Part shown: positions 1 through 12,218 of the stretch, one piece after another
How the letters are laid out: each line of letters opens with the position of its first letter
Position numbering within the stretch: position 1 is the stretch's first letter
Assembly: GCA_004352715.1 (NCBI GenBank)
Contig: SCFE01000088.1
Span: forward strand, 477,653-541,652
DNA: 64,000 bases
Source: Hofstenia miamia
Lineage: Eukaryota > Xenacoelomorpha > Acoela
Direction of reading: 5' to 3'
The notes under the pieces: model-generated
What the model was told of the DNA's origin: nothing
Database searches by the model: none
Seen by the model: only the letters and a program-made list of their open reading frames with translations
Translations under genes and position numbers: made by a program

Positions 1-20
1 GATCAATATTCGCAGAGATA

Positions 21-320
21 TTAACGATTATTCCCTAATATATATATATATATATATATGCTAAAGGAAAATTCAAAATANATGTTCATCAGTTTCTTCA
101 TATCAATCTGATCAACTCGTTCACGGTGAACTGTAAGCAGTGCCAGGTGAGTTAGCCGAGACTGTGTCATCGTTCCTCTAAGCCATGTCTTTAGCCGTCG
201 AAGGCAAGAGAAGGATCGCTCAGCACTCGCAGCAGAAATTAGTAAACACTTGATTAGATGGACAAGCATTTCAACTTCGGAGAATAGAGTTCTTGCCACT
301 GGATCTAATTCATTTAGCAC
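21..320 (-). pseudogene. hAT transposase C-terminal dimerisation fragment
   Basis: The minus-strand frame carries LLISAASAERSFSCLRRLKT followed by WLRGTMTQSRLTHLALL, the hAT-family dimerisation motif (AERxFSxL...KtxlRstMxqxRL). In intact proteins it lies about 200 residues after the point where the upstream frame stops at 413. Here only about 90 bp separate them, so the middle of the transposase appears deleted. The end of the frame runs into a TA microsatellite at 40-59 and one N at 81. Confidence 0.75.
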
Positions 321-412
321 CTGTGAAACATTAGAAACAGACTTAAGCTACAGCTTCTTTTGTGCAATGAGGTCGTTCAATTCAAAAACTTGGCGCCGGA
401 GACGTTCCTGAT

Positions 413-1863
413 TCACAATTCAATTGGCTTTTCGTCATCCGCGAACATTCCAGCGAAGAACGTTTTTCGTTTCGAAGACTCACGAATTATGTTACTGACA
501 TCACGGACAAATTGCAGTGCATCAGCCACACCACGAACAGAACGTGCGACTTCTTGAAGAACAAGATCCAAACTGTGGTTTGCACAGTGGACATACAAGG
601 CATCCGTCCACTCCTTCTTTGGAATACTTTGCACACCATGCAATCGACCACACATGTTTGCGGCTCCGTCAAAGGAGAAGCCTTCAAGCTTCGTCAGTGG
701 AATACACATTCGCAACAATACATCCTTGACAACCGAAGCTAGTGTTTCACCAGTGCTGTCAGGTGCGTTGTACATGCCTAAGAATGAGTTCACCGTCTCC
801 AAGTCCTTTGTAGCATATTGTAGGCAAACTGAGAATTGCTCATTNNNNNNNNNNNNNNNNNNNNNNNNNNNNNNNNNNNNNNNNNNNNNNNNNNNNNNNN
901 NNNNNNNNNNNNNNNNNNNNNNNNNNNNNNNNNNNNNNNNNNNNNNNNNNNNNNNNNNNNNNNNNNNNNNNNNNNNNNNNNNNNNNNNNAGGCAAACTGA
1001 GAATTGCTCATTCCCTGCAATATCAGTTGTTCCATCTGCAACAGAACCCACAAAACTTGTGTCGCTCGCTTCCGATATTATCTGCCGCTGCACATCATGA
1101 GCCATAAGCTCGATTATTTCGTTTTGAATCGTGTCTGAAAGCCAGTTATCTCGTTTCTTCATCCACATGTCTAGCTCTGGAACATCATTTTTTCGCTCTA
1201 ACACCAAATTGAAAAATGCGCCATCGTTGTGTTCACGTCCTCGAAAGGGAAATCCTTGTTTTGCAAGGTATTTGATGCTAGAAAAGATTACCGATAAGCA
1301 TTTCCCTGCATTTTCTTGCGCTTTAGCAGATTGTGTGCTCAGCATTGTAGATACGGTTGGATTGGATAATAGGTTTAATTTCTCTACAGCTTCTCGATGA
1401 CCATCGGACTTCTCATGTTGGTTGAATTTAGTGGTTGCATTCTTCCAGTTCCTGCACCCCTTCTGCACAGAGGAGGAATCCCTTTTTTGTTGACAAGAAA
1501 TAAGTTTTTTATTATGCGCACTATTGCAAACAAAGCATAGAACCGAATCTGTGACAACATCATAATGCAACCATTTCCACTTTTGAAACCACCCAGCAGA
1601 ACATGAACGGGTACTTTTTTACTTGTCTCCCACCAATGATTTAGGAAATACATATCTATCTGGTAGATGAAATGGCTCAATGTGCTATTTCTAGACTCCT
1701 CATCTTCGCCTTCGTGGTCACTAGTAATCAATGCATTTGTAATAGGCTGAACTATTTCCACTGTTGTACTTATATGAGAATGCGAATGAGTATGAGGAGG
1801 ATGAAAGAAGGAGTCAAGACTCATTTGATTTTTGCGCTTGGTTGGTGGTTCACCAGAAGACAT
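413..1863 (-). pseudogene. hAT transposase, N-terminal and central part, frameshifted
   Basis: Transposase of the ZMYM1-like hAT group. The ATG at 1863 opens with MSSGEPPTKRKNQMSLDSFF, a basic, Phe-rich start usual for this group. The frame changes near the run of six A (minus strand) at about 1615-1620. The second frame then carries the WFQKWKWLHYD and CFVC...H...H pattern of the TTF-type zinc finger. Farther on come VADGTTDIAGNEQFSV and FSFDGAANMCG, the DUF4371/RNase-H-like catalytic region, and YVHCANHSLDLVLQE. The frame stops at 413, well before the usual ~600-700 aa. An N gap (845-989) lies in the middle, but identical sequence on both sides suggests nothing is missing. A dead copy is most likely. 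Confidence 0.8.
845..989. other. assembly gap flanked by identical 23-bp sequence
   Basis: The 23 bases before the N run (822-844) recur exactly after it (990-1012). The transposase frame reads the same residues, NEQFSVC, on both sides. Removing the gap and one copy gives a continuous frame, so the gap is probably an unjoined overlap. Confidence 0.8.
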
Positions 1864-2062
1864 GGCACTAAAACAAAAAATTGGCTCATAAAAGACTTAT
1901 AATACTATGCATTTATTCAAATATATAAATTTAATTTTGACATTTAAATAAATATTGGTGGCCATTAGCAATTATGGGTGGCATTTAACAGNGTGGCAAA
2001 TAACATGTGCTGCCACCTCGGTTTAAAAGTTGGGGTGGCAGCTGCCATCCTTGCCACCCCTG

Positions 2063-3014
2063 TTCCCGCGCCCATGTTACATTTCTTTAAAGGTTATTGA
2101 TGGGATTTAAATCAGTCGATACAGTTGGTTAAGGCTAGATTCATTAAAATTTCTCACATTAAAGCAACTTATGTGCCAGTCAGCAATCTAATTGATAAAT
2201 GTTGTTGTTGTTGGGGTTCTTGTCTTGCAGTTGTTGGTTCACATGAGAATTAATTACATCATACACGTAGACTTTATAGTTAATGTGTTTCCAGTACTAG
2301 GAAACAAATAGCATGACCATAAGAGGATATTTGATGTTGAAATGATAGTGAATTAGTTTAAGACCATCCGTGACTAGCATATTTTGAACAAACATTTAGC
2401 AGTGGCAGCATTACTTTTTTATTGAAAATAATATATTTTTATTGATTCTGTTTCTAACCAACATGCTTCTGTCACCATTTGAAACAACTCTATACAGTGC
2501 GTGATAAGCAGGGGCTGATGATGTAGTTTTACCGCTTTACAGGTATTTTCATGTAGACAGTGACTCATATCTAGCAATTGACTTTGAGACCATGCTGTGA
2601 AACTCAAGCTCTGAGACAATTTCACGCATAATTTTTTTGCCATTGAAAAATAAATATGGCATGAAATAATATCGATTTTTTAATGATTTTAGTAAGGATC
2701 TTAGCAGTGACTGACAATTGACTGCACAGCACGCAATATATTTTTACTAGCAATAAACTTATAAATTTAGGGTTTTTTCAATAAAAATCTGCTATTGTGT
2801 TTCACTAATACGAAGGGTGAAATATTAAATTTTGCGACCACTTCTATTGTCCGGTGTCTGTAACGTGCAATTATACCTATGGTTTCATTCTAATATTAGG
2901 ATCAAATCATGATATATTTTCGGAGCTAGTTTGTTTTATAAATCTGTCAATCTGAACCTTTTTCACAGCGTTTAAAATTTAATTTTTAGCAGTCATTTCA
3001 TGTTTTAATTGTAG
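2063..3014. other. intronic AT-rich sequence
   Basis: Between the hAT end and the first visible catenin exon I see no coding potential, no RNA gene and no clear repeat. It ends in a weak acceptor (TTTTAATTGTAG) at 3014. Confidence 0.5.
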
Positions 3015-3318
3015 GTACGTCGCGCCGTTCTTGCTGAGCGAGTTGATTGGGACACCGACTCGGAGTTTGAAGAAGAACAGCCTGCAACACAGCAAGTATC
3101 TACAAGCGGCAATAGTCAAAGTGATCGAGCATTGATGAGACAGCTACCTGAAGGGGAACGTGCAAGAATCGCTGAGCAAGTTGCTGTATTCAAAGAAGAA
3201 AAAGCCAAGCTAGATGCTGAAATTACAAAATGGGATGAATCTGGAAATGACATTATCCTATTGGCTAAGCGAATGTGCATGGTGATGATGGAAATGACAG
3301 ATTTTACTCGCGGCAGAG
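3015..3318 (+). CDS. CTNNA: alpha-catenin, internal exon (end of linker, start of actin-binding domain)
   Basis: Alpha-catenin links cadherin-beta-catenin complexes to F-actin at adherens junctions. This exon follows an AG at 3013-3014, is open throughout in frame 0 and ends before GT at 3319 in phase 1. It encodes an acidic linker (DWDTDSEFEEEQ) equivalent to the one before the actin-binding domain of animal alpha-catenins. The first actin-binding helices follow: RALMRQLPEGERARIAEQV, KLDAEITKWDESGNDIILL, AKRMCMVMMEMTDFTRGRG. Similarity to vertebrate and fly alpha-catenins is near residue-for-residue from memory, whereas vinculin would differ. The 5' exons (beta-catenin-binding and first M domains) lie left of the window. 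No break is seen. Confidence 0.93.
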
Positions 3319-4342
3319 GTACTTTCCATGCTTATTTTCTGATTTCATCTGTAAAATAATGAACTCACTCAAAATATCTCAATGACGTGTCAAAATGTTT
3401 TCTACGTTCAAAATTTGAAAGAATAATTCGATTGTAATGTACAAGGCGAAACATCCTGATGTTCCACATTTAAAACTTTAATAACTTCCATTGGTCAATT
3501 TGCTTGTGGTTTGTTGCAATCATTAAAGATTAAAAATTTTATTACATTATTCATTTGACTTATTTCTATTTACACCTCTATCTGGCAACCGCTGCTCTGA
3601 CTCACTACATTTGGGCGAGATTTAAAACTTCAATAACTTTCAAATATTGGGTAAATTTTTGTGTGGTTTAAAATATTTTTGGAAGTTTTTAATTTTATGC
3701 AAGATGGTCCTCCCCTCACTGATCTAAATTATAAGGGAGTGGCTAAATGAAAAGCTGCCAAACATATGGATTGATAGAGGTGCACATAGTGACCTAAACA
3801 TTAAGTGGCCACTAAGATCTAAAGATTTCACATGATGTGGTTTTTTCTTATGGAAATTTATCACACCTATGGGTGTGAATGAGTTAAGGAACAGAATCCA
3901 ACAAGGTTTTGTCGATATAACTTTAGAAATGTTGCAGAACTCTATTCGTACATTTCAGAATAGTTTAAATTTAGTTATTCAAAACAATAGCCACCAGACA
4001 GGGATGTAAATAGAAATACGTCAAATGCTTACATGTAATAAAATTTAAACTGTAATTATTGTTTTGCGAAGGAAGTTGTAAGAGTACGAAATGTGGAAGA
4101 TTATAGTGTATATATTGCATAAAGCCTATTTACGCCATCCTGCTTTTAATTCAATTTTGAATGGCCAAAATTAAGAGGTACATTCTTTAATATACAAGCA
4201 CTGATGTACAATCAATTGTAATGTGAAAATTAATTTAGTAGGCCATGCTTGGGTGTGGAATTACAACATTTGCGTCTATAAATTGTAAATGTGTATACGA
4301 AAGGACTTTTCATCTTTTTAAAATTTAGAGTATTGGTTTTAG
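3319..4342 (+). other. alpha-catenin intron, 1,024 bp
   Basis: GT at 3319 and AG at 4341-4342 bound the intron, and joining phase 1 to phase 2 restores FTRGRGPLHHTMDV. The interior is AT-rich with no ORF or repeat I can name. Confidence 0.85.
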
Positions 4343-4626
4343 GGCCTCTTCATCATACAATGGATGTGATTAACGCAGCACGGCGCATTAGTGAGTATGG
4401 TCAGCAAATGATCTCACTGGCCACTCAAATCGGTGATCAGTGCATTGAGTCCAGAACCAAGAGCGATCTTCGTGCTTATCTCAATAATATTGCTCTGTAT
4501 ACCCATCAACTCAACATTACAAGCAAAGTAAAAGCGGATGTCACTCGTGTGGGTGATGAGATGGTGGTTAGTGGAGGTTTGGATAGTGCAATGAGTCTCA
4601 TTCAGAGCGCCAAAAATTTGATGCAG
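4343..4626 (+). CDS. CTNNA: alpha-catenin, internal exon (core of actin-binding domain)
   Basis: Acceptor AG at 4341-4342, donor GTTAGT at 4627; 284 bp, ending in phase 0. It encodes the central helices of the actin-binding domain: TMDVINAARRISEYGQQM, RAYLNNIALYTHQLNITSKV and VVSGGLDSAMSLIQSAKNLM. The IALYTHQLNITSKV segment corresponds to the vertebrate helix in which hydrophobic residues contact actin, and those hydrophobic positions are kept. The segment around GQQMISLATQIGDQCIESRT is more divergent than the rest, and GG replaces the usual single glycine before LDSAMS. Confidence 0.93.
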
Positions 4627-6599
4627 GTTAGTCTGCTTTCTTTTTATAGGGCTTCCCTAAGATTTAAATAGGGCCTTTGAATTGTCATTATTGCCAAACA
4701 TAAAGCTATTCGAGTACTTTTTAACTTAACAACTACATATATTCATATATTTGTTTAAAAACTTAGACAAGCCTTCCTCTGGTGCTCATCCCAATGATTT
4801 CAAAGTTTTCTTTGCCCAACAACAATATACGATGGTACCCAAAAAAATTTCCGCTGACAGAATATTTAAATTTTCTGTTTATGAAAAATGTATTTCTATC
4901 GTTTATAGATAATGTAAATATATTAAATAATAAAATTAGCAAGGTAGTTTCCATTATTTTCAATAACGGATTCTAGGTCAGTGCGGTATCCTGCCAGTTC
5001 TCTGGTAGGAATTCTTCCGTCAAAAGTACCCAGACCATCATTTAAAACTGCGTAATTCTTCTCAGTTGTGGAATGTGACATATTTCCTGGCAGGCACTAC
5101 GTTTCTGAAAATGAACCTATCCAGCATATTAAAATCAGGAGAAAGTGCAGATCCTTATTTACGTTTAGTAGTTTCCCTTTCATCGTCTCGATATTCTAGG
5201 GCCAATTGCCGAATTTGCCTTTCAGATACAACTTTGTCTGCACCCAGACCCTGCAGAGTAATAAATAAATATCAGCAGAAGACATGTCGTTTCTAGTTAA
5301 GGTTTGTACAAAAATTAACAGTCTTCGTTTAGGGTGATCCATATTTAGAATATTATAATCGTAAAAACAAGATTGAAGTGATAAATGGAACAATCTATTA
5401 CGTGGCAAAAGTAGATAATTTTAGATTCATAGATCAATAGATTTAAATTTCAATATTCTGTCAGCGGAAATTTTTTTGGGTACTTCTTTATTTCTAGTCG
5501 CCAGTTTTTGTTTATATTCGTTTTTTAGTTCGTTTACTGTACACATTGTCTGTTTTAAGTGACTAGTCACTTTTTGTCCACTTTATTCTTGATTGACTTA
5601 AATTTTTTTAATTGCAAATCTAAATCTAGCATTAATTAATGAGAAATATCATTTAGACTGTCGTAATGAAAAAATATGAAAGCAATGTTAATAAATTTTG
5701 AAGAAAAACATTTAGAAATTGAAAGGCAATCTTAAAAATTTATTTATTCAAACACCGGGTTTCTCACAATACCCCCTTCTCCATTTTTATCTCACAGACC
5801 ACTTAGGTTTCTTTAAGACAGACTCTTTTCTATCCAGAATTGCTTGGTCACTTTTTCCTTGAATGAAGTGACAACCATGTGCACTAGCTTTTTTTCCCTT
5901 TGTTACTATGAGCAAGAAGGATTTCCAGATACAAACACAGATATTTGTGCAAGCATGTACAATTCATTCTTAATGTGTGTTCGAATTTTTATTCCTTGTT
6001 TTTTGCTTGATTGTTTGATAGACGGCAGATTATCTGGAATCCATTTAAGGACTTTCGATTATATTTTGATTGCAGTTGAAATAATTTTGTTGGCGAGTTT
6101 GATGCCTACTTGAGGTAAGCAACTAAGTGCAGGTACCAATAATTGATTTAAAAGTGGTTATACTATCAATTTTATCTGCTGATTAATTATCAGATCTAGT
6201 TGTTTTGACAAAAATCGGCTGAATTGTTCACATCATTGATTTCAAATGCAGATGCATTTTTCAAGCTCTCGATTTTTGCAGCTGATAAATTTACATATGA
6301 TAAAAATCGATACTCTGAACATAACTCTAGACGTTACTAACGCTGTTTAATTCTTTGTTTACATAGTTGATTAGCGGCTGTTCTACTCGTACGTGTTTTG
6401 CTGACGGGATCGCCAGTGTTCTTTACCTACGTGTGGAACCTTTCAAAAAGAACGTCCTTAATTTTATAATTTGAACAGTAAAAATTCTTTTAGTGTTTTT
6501 ATATACGGGGTAATGAATAATGCTTTTAATTGGTTATTTTTCTTATTAAATGAAATTTCTAAGTATCACAATTATAATTTCTATTACAAATAACTTATG

Positions 6600-7510
6600 A
6601 CGTTTAAAACTTAAAATTCGTTCTGCCGCCACTGAGCGGAACGGATGTAAGCGACGAAGCCCTTCGGGGAAACACGTGTGGAACAACAGACTTAGTCATA
6701 GAACACCAGCCCCACAATATGTGGTAACCAAATATTCTCTTGTTAGAATAAGTATTACGTGTTTTCACATGTTTTGATTTGACTATGTAATGACATAAAA
6801 AGTGAAGCTACTGAAACTATATGCCTTGTTGTGCATTCGAATCACTTCAAATAAGGGGCCGCTAACCAGACAGTGTGCTATAAAATCAATTGTGTCATCT
6901 ACATTTGATTGCGTATACTAACCAGACAAAATGAAACGCATTTGGAAATGCAGCGTAGTGTTAATTGTCTCGTCAATGGATTTTTGCTTTATTCGATTTT
7001 CTCTAAAATTCATGATATTGAAAAAAATTGCGTCACGTGAGTTTTGCATGCCGACGAGAATTTTTGTACATTTTCTAATTTCCATGACTTCTCTAAAAAC
7101 TTTATTTCACTTAACTAGCATAATTTGTCAATGCACAGAGGGCGTGTTTAACCCAACCTTACTCAAATATTTTTTGCAAGTATTCTTAGATATTTAAGTA
7201 ATTTTTTTGCGTTTTTTAGCAGTTTAACTTTTGCTTGGACTTTTCAAACTGAATTAAACGGGGATTTCACAATGAATGATTAGTTTTATTGAGGGGGAAT
7301 TTAAGTTCAGTTAAGTTTTGAGAAATGTAGTGAATATTATATGCAATAATGTTTTACGGCCCGAAATGGTTTCAATATTTGCGGTCGAGGCATTTCACAT
7401 TAGGGCCGCGGGTGACCGTGCGCTTTAAACTCACGGCCGCGGTAGCCCACGTCTATAAATATAAGTTAGCGGCCGGTTACTGCCAACCAAACAGCGTCAG
7501 CAGTAAAACC
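6600..7510 (+). promoter_or_regulatory. possible regulatory islets with TATA-like boxes in the catenin intron
   Basis: In a strongly AT-rich intron, three short stretches are GC-richer: 6612-6710, 6855-6935 and 7345-7505. Two contain TATA-like motifs with CG-rich flanks: GCTATAAAATC near 6880 and TCTATAAATATAAG near 7451. The 11-mer CTAACCAGACA occurs twice in the middle islet, about 57 bp apart. This could be an intronic promoter or enhancer, or the remains of an LTR. The evidence is composition and motif only. Confidence 0.25.
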
Positions 7511-7721
7511 GTACTTTTAAACCTCTTTGAGCAAATATTTATGTTTGTATAGCGACAATCGAGATCTATGCAGGCCCAATGAAAAATTAAGTGTAGAACA
7601 TTATCAACAAGTGTGGATGTATATTAGGTTTTTTCAAAATTTTCGCTTATGCGTGTGGGTTGGGTAAATAATTTCAAAAGTGCATGTAAACTCTCGAATA
7701 TCATTTTAAGATTTATTCTTC

Positions 7722-7726
<5 letters not shown>

Positions 7727-7753
<27 letters not shown>

Positions 7754-7904
7754 NNNNNNNNNNNNNNNNNNNNNNNNNNNNNNNNNNNNNNNNNNNNNNN
7801 NNNNNNNNNNNNNNNNNNNNNNNNNNNNNNNNNNNNNNNNNNNNNNNNNNNNNNNNNNNNNNNNNNNNNNNNNNNNNNNTCGAATATCATTTTAAGATTT
7901 ATTC

Positions 7905-7938
<34 letters not shown>
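7727..7938. repeat. (TA)n microsatellite with assembly gap 7754-7879
   Basis: A TA run enters and leaves the N run. The 31 bases starting TCGAATATCATTTTAAG occur just before the TA run (7695 on) and again right after the gap (7880 on). One tract was probably assembled twice. Confidence 0.8.
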
Positions 7939-7941
<3 letters not shown>

Positions 7942-10900
7942 CAGAAACAGCACTGCTAATTGAATGGTTTATTTGATCATGGAGATTAGTTAATAAATTG
8001 ATTTTCCATATTGAAAGTCAAACGTTTGCTTGACTAATATAGTGATGTTTTTGGGTTGTTTTGTGACCATATGTCGTTATAAATACATGTTCATTGAAAT
8101 TATAATTTACTATACGTCCTTGTTTTTCATTTTGCAGTTTGTAATGAGCAGAACACAATGTATTACATGTAGAATGAAAAGATAGATGCAATATCAAGTA
8201 TTGTATGATACTACATCTGGAACATGACAGACTTATATTTCAGTGCTGTATCCTTGTCTTATACAAAGTTTATACTGTATATGCTATAACACAAACAGAC
8301 ACTAAGTAAAGAACTGCGTGTAGTTTTATTTTCTAACGGATTTGGTTTGAATGTGCACGTAACGACGGATATAGTAAATGATTAGTTTTGAACTAACTAC
8401 AATATTACTTAATTGATATGCGTTTTAGGCCATTTTATGGCATTTGCAAGAAATGTTTTTCAAAAAACGGAGGGGGGGGGTTGATGCCACTTAGTTCCCA
8501 AATTTGACGCCACGGTTGCACAGAAGCCGGATTATACACCGAAAATGTTCTTCATTGCCGATATATTTTTTCACTCCATAGATTTCCTGGCAAATACGAA
8601 AATTCGATCGATTTTCTCCGGATAAATTTTTCGATCGATTTTTCCGATCTAATCAATCCGTCTGAAAAACAATGATATACACAGGTTTAAATGATATTAA
8701 AACACGTTGTTTTGCTATTTATGTATGGTAATATTGCTATAAGGTTGTTATAGTTTAATTTAAATAGTCTGAGTTGCAAGACAACAGCCCCACAAAATTC
8801 CATGCTTCCCCTTCATACCGCTTCAATGGCAAACACACAATACGTAGTCAATCAAGCAATGTTTTTTAAACTGCAAGATTCATACAAACTAAAGTTTATA
8901 GACATCTTTGCGTTTGTTCAAAAGTTTTTAAGAATTTAAGTTTCGAAATTTTAATGTCGTTTTTCTCAAAACAATGCTTTTCCGAGATACGTTGTTCTGC
9001 CTGCCGAGGGTAGATTTGTATGGTGGTGGCATAACACTTGATAGGCTATGCCATGAATATTTCGCTTCAATCAATACATTTAGCTTGTTCCGCACGATTT
9101 CAAAATGCGTTGAGGGTTAATTTTACTATTACTCGATTTCTTTAAGCATTTTGTGGTGAAACAAGCAATGCTTTTCACGTTCTCTGTATCTTTGATATAA
9201 GATTATCAGATTGAATCTGTATGAAGTTCATGTGGGATTTTTATTAGAAGAAAATAATTTTCCACTGTCCACGAGATTAATATGTGAATAATTCTATGCA
9301 GTATGTGCAAACGCTACGATCACAGTCACGAATCTCGAATTCCACATGTAAATGATGCATCTTTGTGAAATTTCCATGAACAAGAATGTTATTCAATAAA
9401 TCTGGGGCAAGTCATTGTTGTTAACTGCTGCTAGTTTAATGGGTAATTGAAACGAAGCATTTGACATTTTCACCAAAGTAGAAAATTCGCACTCTTCAAA
9501 AAAAATTACTAAATATAAATGTGCACTGTTTAAACAAGGATGTTTTCTATATAAATATGGTCTCATGTATTTTGCAAAGGAACTAGTTTTGAAGTTTCCT
9601 TTAGTCGTTGTAGCTATTTATAGGCAGTTTATACACCTTTACTATATGTAATTGGAAATTAAACAGTGTGTGCTTGCAGTCCCATTTTTCTAAGATCGTT
9701 CACCATGTACATGTATATCATAATGTATATTTAATGTACTTATAAATATGCAAATATTTATTTTTTGTATTTTTTGAAAAATCGTTCTGGAAATTTTGCA
9801 TTCTGTGTTGGAAGCATCTTATTGAAAACTAAAAATTTTTGCACTAGTAGTATGTGATAATGAATTTTGTTTCAAATCCCAGATATTCGTGTGTAAAGAT
9901 GTAAGCAATAGGTATGTAGAATACATATAAGGAGTTGTTACTTACCAAAAGAAAACTACAGTAATATATGTTTTTTCGTTTGTGATTTCATGTTGCACAT
10001 GGTTCTAGTTATAAAAAATACCAAATATAAAAATTAAGAACATTAACAAGATCATCACACGATTTTTCAAGTGCTACAACACTTGTGAGTGGAAGACAAT
10101 CCGGGTCTTTAACGTTTTGCTCTCCTTAAATTAATAAAAATGTGTATAAATCGGATCCTTCTCAATTCTAAGAAATTGAACTACTCCGTAATATTTTAGT
10201 TTTTTCTGTGGAACAAAAAATGTATCATCTGGGGAATCACCAAGGAGCACTTAATGACTACATTCGTTTTTTTCATTGGAACTTTTGAGACTAAATATCG
10301 AGATCGTGTTAAACATGTGAATGCATTTCATCTCTCGATGGTATTCTTTCATCATCTATTTGAGAATTTGATTTATAGCATGTCTTCAAGAAAATACAAT
10401 TTCTACGTAATCATTGACGAGTCATATTCATTTCTAAAAATTTCTCTCAGGCTTGCAAACATTATCTGAGAAGATTGCTTGACGTGTTGAATTCTACTGC
10501 CTTTTCGTTGTAAAAAGGTTTTAGAAATTCGTTATAGCCTTCGATAATTCAGCGAACTGTTTGGAGAGGCTAGGATGGTTAAATGTGTATGTTGTAGGTG
10601 ACTTTCCTTTTCGAAGAAAATCATATCCAGTGTGTTTTGATGTCAAAAGTGCCATTGAGATCTGTGAGAGGTTCAAGTTTAACCCAACCCCATTTTTTGA
10701 TATAGATTTGAAATTTATTTAGAATGCTACAATAGGATTCAACAAGATTAAGGTAAATCAGAATTCGAAAGAACTAGTTTATATTTTTACAAGTTAAATA
10801 AATTCTAGGCATGGCGTAAAATATTTTGATTGGTTAGCAGATTAATGACGCGTGCGCTAATTGCTAAATTTAGTTGCATTGTTATTCTATGCAAACCAAT

Positions 10901-12002
10901 CACAAAACACTCTCTGCCACAAATTCACATATTTTTTTACAAAAGAGGTCGATATATAAGATCGATGGGTTTGATATCCTATTTTGTTTTTTTCGTAAAA
11001 TCCCATGCTTACCTCTGACTACTATACTATACGACGTTTGTCTAAGCCGTACATTTACTGTAGCGATTCAAACACTATATTCGATCTTATTTCTAATATT
11101 TTATTTGAATTTGAAATTGATGCAATTATTTCTGTAATTCATTGTTTATAAGAATACTTAGGATATTCGTTTGACGCTGACAGCTATACGCAAAGATAAA
11201 AAACAAAGAAATGAGATATTACAGACACGTTGTTTTACTTATTATTTTTTCTTTCGGATGTGTAGTTAATCTTTGAACTATTTTTCTTGCACATAATTAT
11301 TCAAAAGCAATAACGCATCATGAATCACTGCAAAATATATGTATACATAATATAAAGTTTATGTGTATGTGCAGGCGCAGTTTTAGGGTGGTTAACCTCC
11401 CCCCTTCTCTTTCAAAAGCTATCTAAACATTATATGAAATAGCTGATCTTTTATTTAAATATTATGATAAAAGTAAATTTTTAGTGGTTTTCATAAGATA
11501 AAAAACATTTTTTTTAATATTCTGCTCTTTTTAATAAAAATTACGTCTTTTGAATACTAGCTCTCATGTGTAAATAATCATTTTGTAATCATTTTAGGAA
11601 AAAATTCAACCACACTCCCTCATTTAAAATTGTCTATGTGAATTTGATTCGGCACAAGTATAAACTATTTCCAGTTCCTAGAATCGGTGCTGTGCACATA
11701 AGTAGCATTGTAATTTTTTAAATCTCTTTTTTCTAATTAATTCAAGTTTGGTTATACTTAACCAAATTGTGATTGGTGAATCATCTAATTCATTCTTTCA
11801 GTGGGATGTAAGAAAACAAGTGTGAATTAACGTTTTAACAAAAGTATTTTAGTCTTCAATTCATTGCTGTAATTTAGATAGTATAGTTCATTTTGCATGA
11901 TGCTAACGGAAATTATATATTTTCAATTTTCTGAATGTTTCTTTTCAATGTCGATATTAATTAAAAACATTTCCCTATTAATTGAAGCACAAAATACTTT
12001 AG

Positions 12003-12218
12003 GCAGTTGTTCAGACTGTTAAGGCGACGTACGTGGCTTCCACTAAATACAAAAACAACTCTCATCTTCAGCAGAATGTTGTAGTATGGAAGATGAAGGC
12101 TCCGCAAATGAAGCCATTAATTAAACCGCCGCAGCAGAAGCCGAGTGCCACTGACAGTGGTGAACTGGTCAACCCTATTCGTGAACTCAGTGAATTCCGT
12201 CAAGGACCCACCCTTTAA
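12003..12218 (+). CDS. CTNNA: alpha-catenin, last coding exon
   Basis: Acceptor AG at 12001-12002, phase 0, stop TAA at 12216-12218; 71 residues. It opens AVVQTVKATYVASTKYKNN, which continues the previous exon exactly as in other alpha-catenins. NVVVWKMKAPQMKPLIKP follows, the end of the last actin-binding helix. The tail ends LVNPIRELSEFRQGPTL, matching the conserved (V/L)NPI..LSEF ending. With the two upstream exons it completes the C-terminal actin-binding domain without any break. Confidence 0.93.
   Translation, partial: AVVQTVKATYVASTKYKNNSHLQQNVVVWKMKAPQMKPLIKPPQQKPSATDSGELVNPIRELSEFRQGPTL

Larger units (their letters stand above)
1..2062 (-). mobile_element. hAT-superfamily DNA transposon (ZMYM1-like), degenerate, left end outside window
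   Basis: The element reads on the minus strand from a terminal CAGGGGTGGC at 2062 leftwards past the window edge. CAG(G/T)GGTGG ends are typical of hAT transposons. The next eight bases, TTCCCGCG at 2063-2070, would be the target-site duplication, but the partner copy is off the edge. Inside are an N-terminal TTF-type zinc finger, a DUF4371/RNase-H-like region and a hAT C-terminal dimerisation region. The order is right, but a frameshift and a missing central block break the reading frame. It probably sits antisense in an intron of the alpha-catenin gene that follows. Upstream catenin exons are not visible, so that placement is inferred. Confidence 0.8.
4627..12002 (+). other. alpha-catenin last intron, 7.4 kb
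   Basis: GT at 4627 and AG at 12001-12002 bound a long intron that joins two phase-0 exons. It is AT-rich, with a TA microsatellite and small gap at about 7727-7938, GC-richer islets at 6600-6720, 6855-6935 and 7345-7510, and a CG-containing repeat near 8604-8655. I see no exon inside it. Short open frames (for example 5844-6113 and 6931-7197) have no recognisable content. Confidence 0.8.

Noticed and set aside
360-1100. Plus-strand ORFs over the hAT element.
   Set aside because: They are antisense shadows of the transposase frame, which carries the recognisable motifs.
6612-6665. Structured small RNA (CCGC...GCGG and CCCTTCGGGG stems).
   Set aside because: Stems are short and interrupted; no snRNA, snoRNA or tRNA signature.
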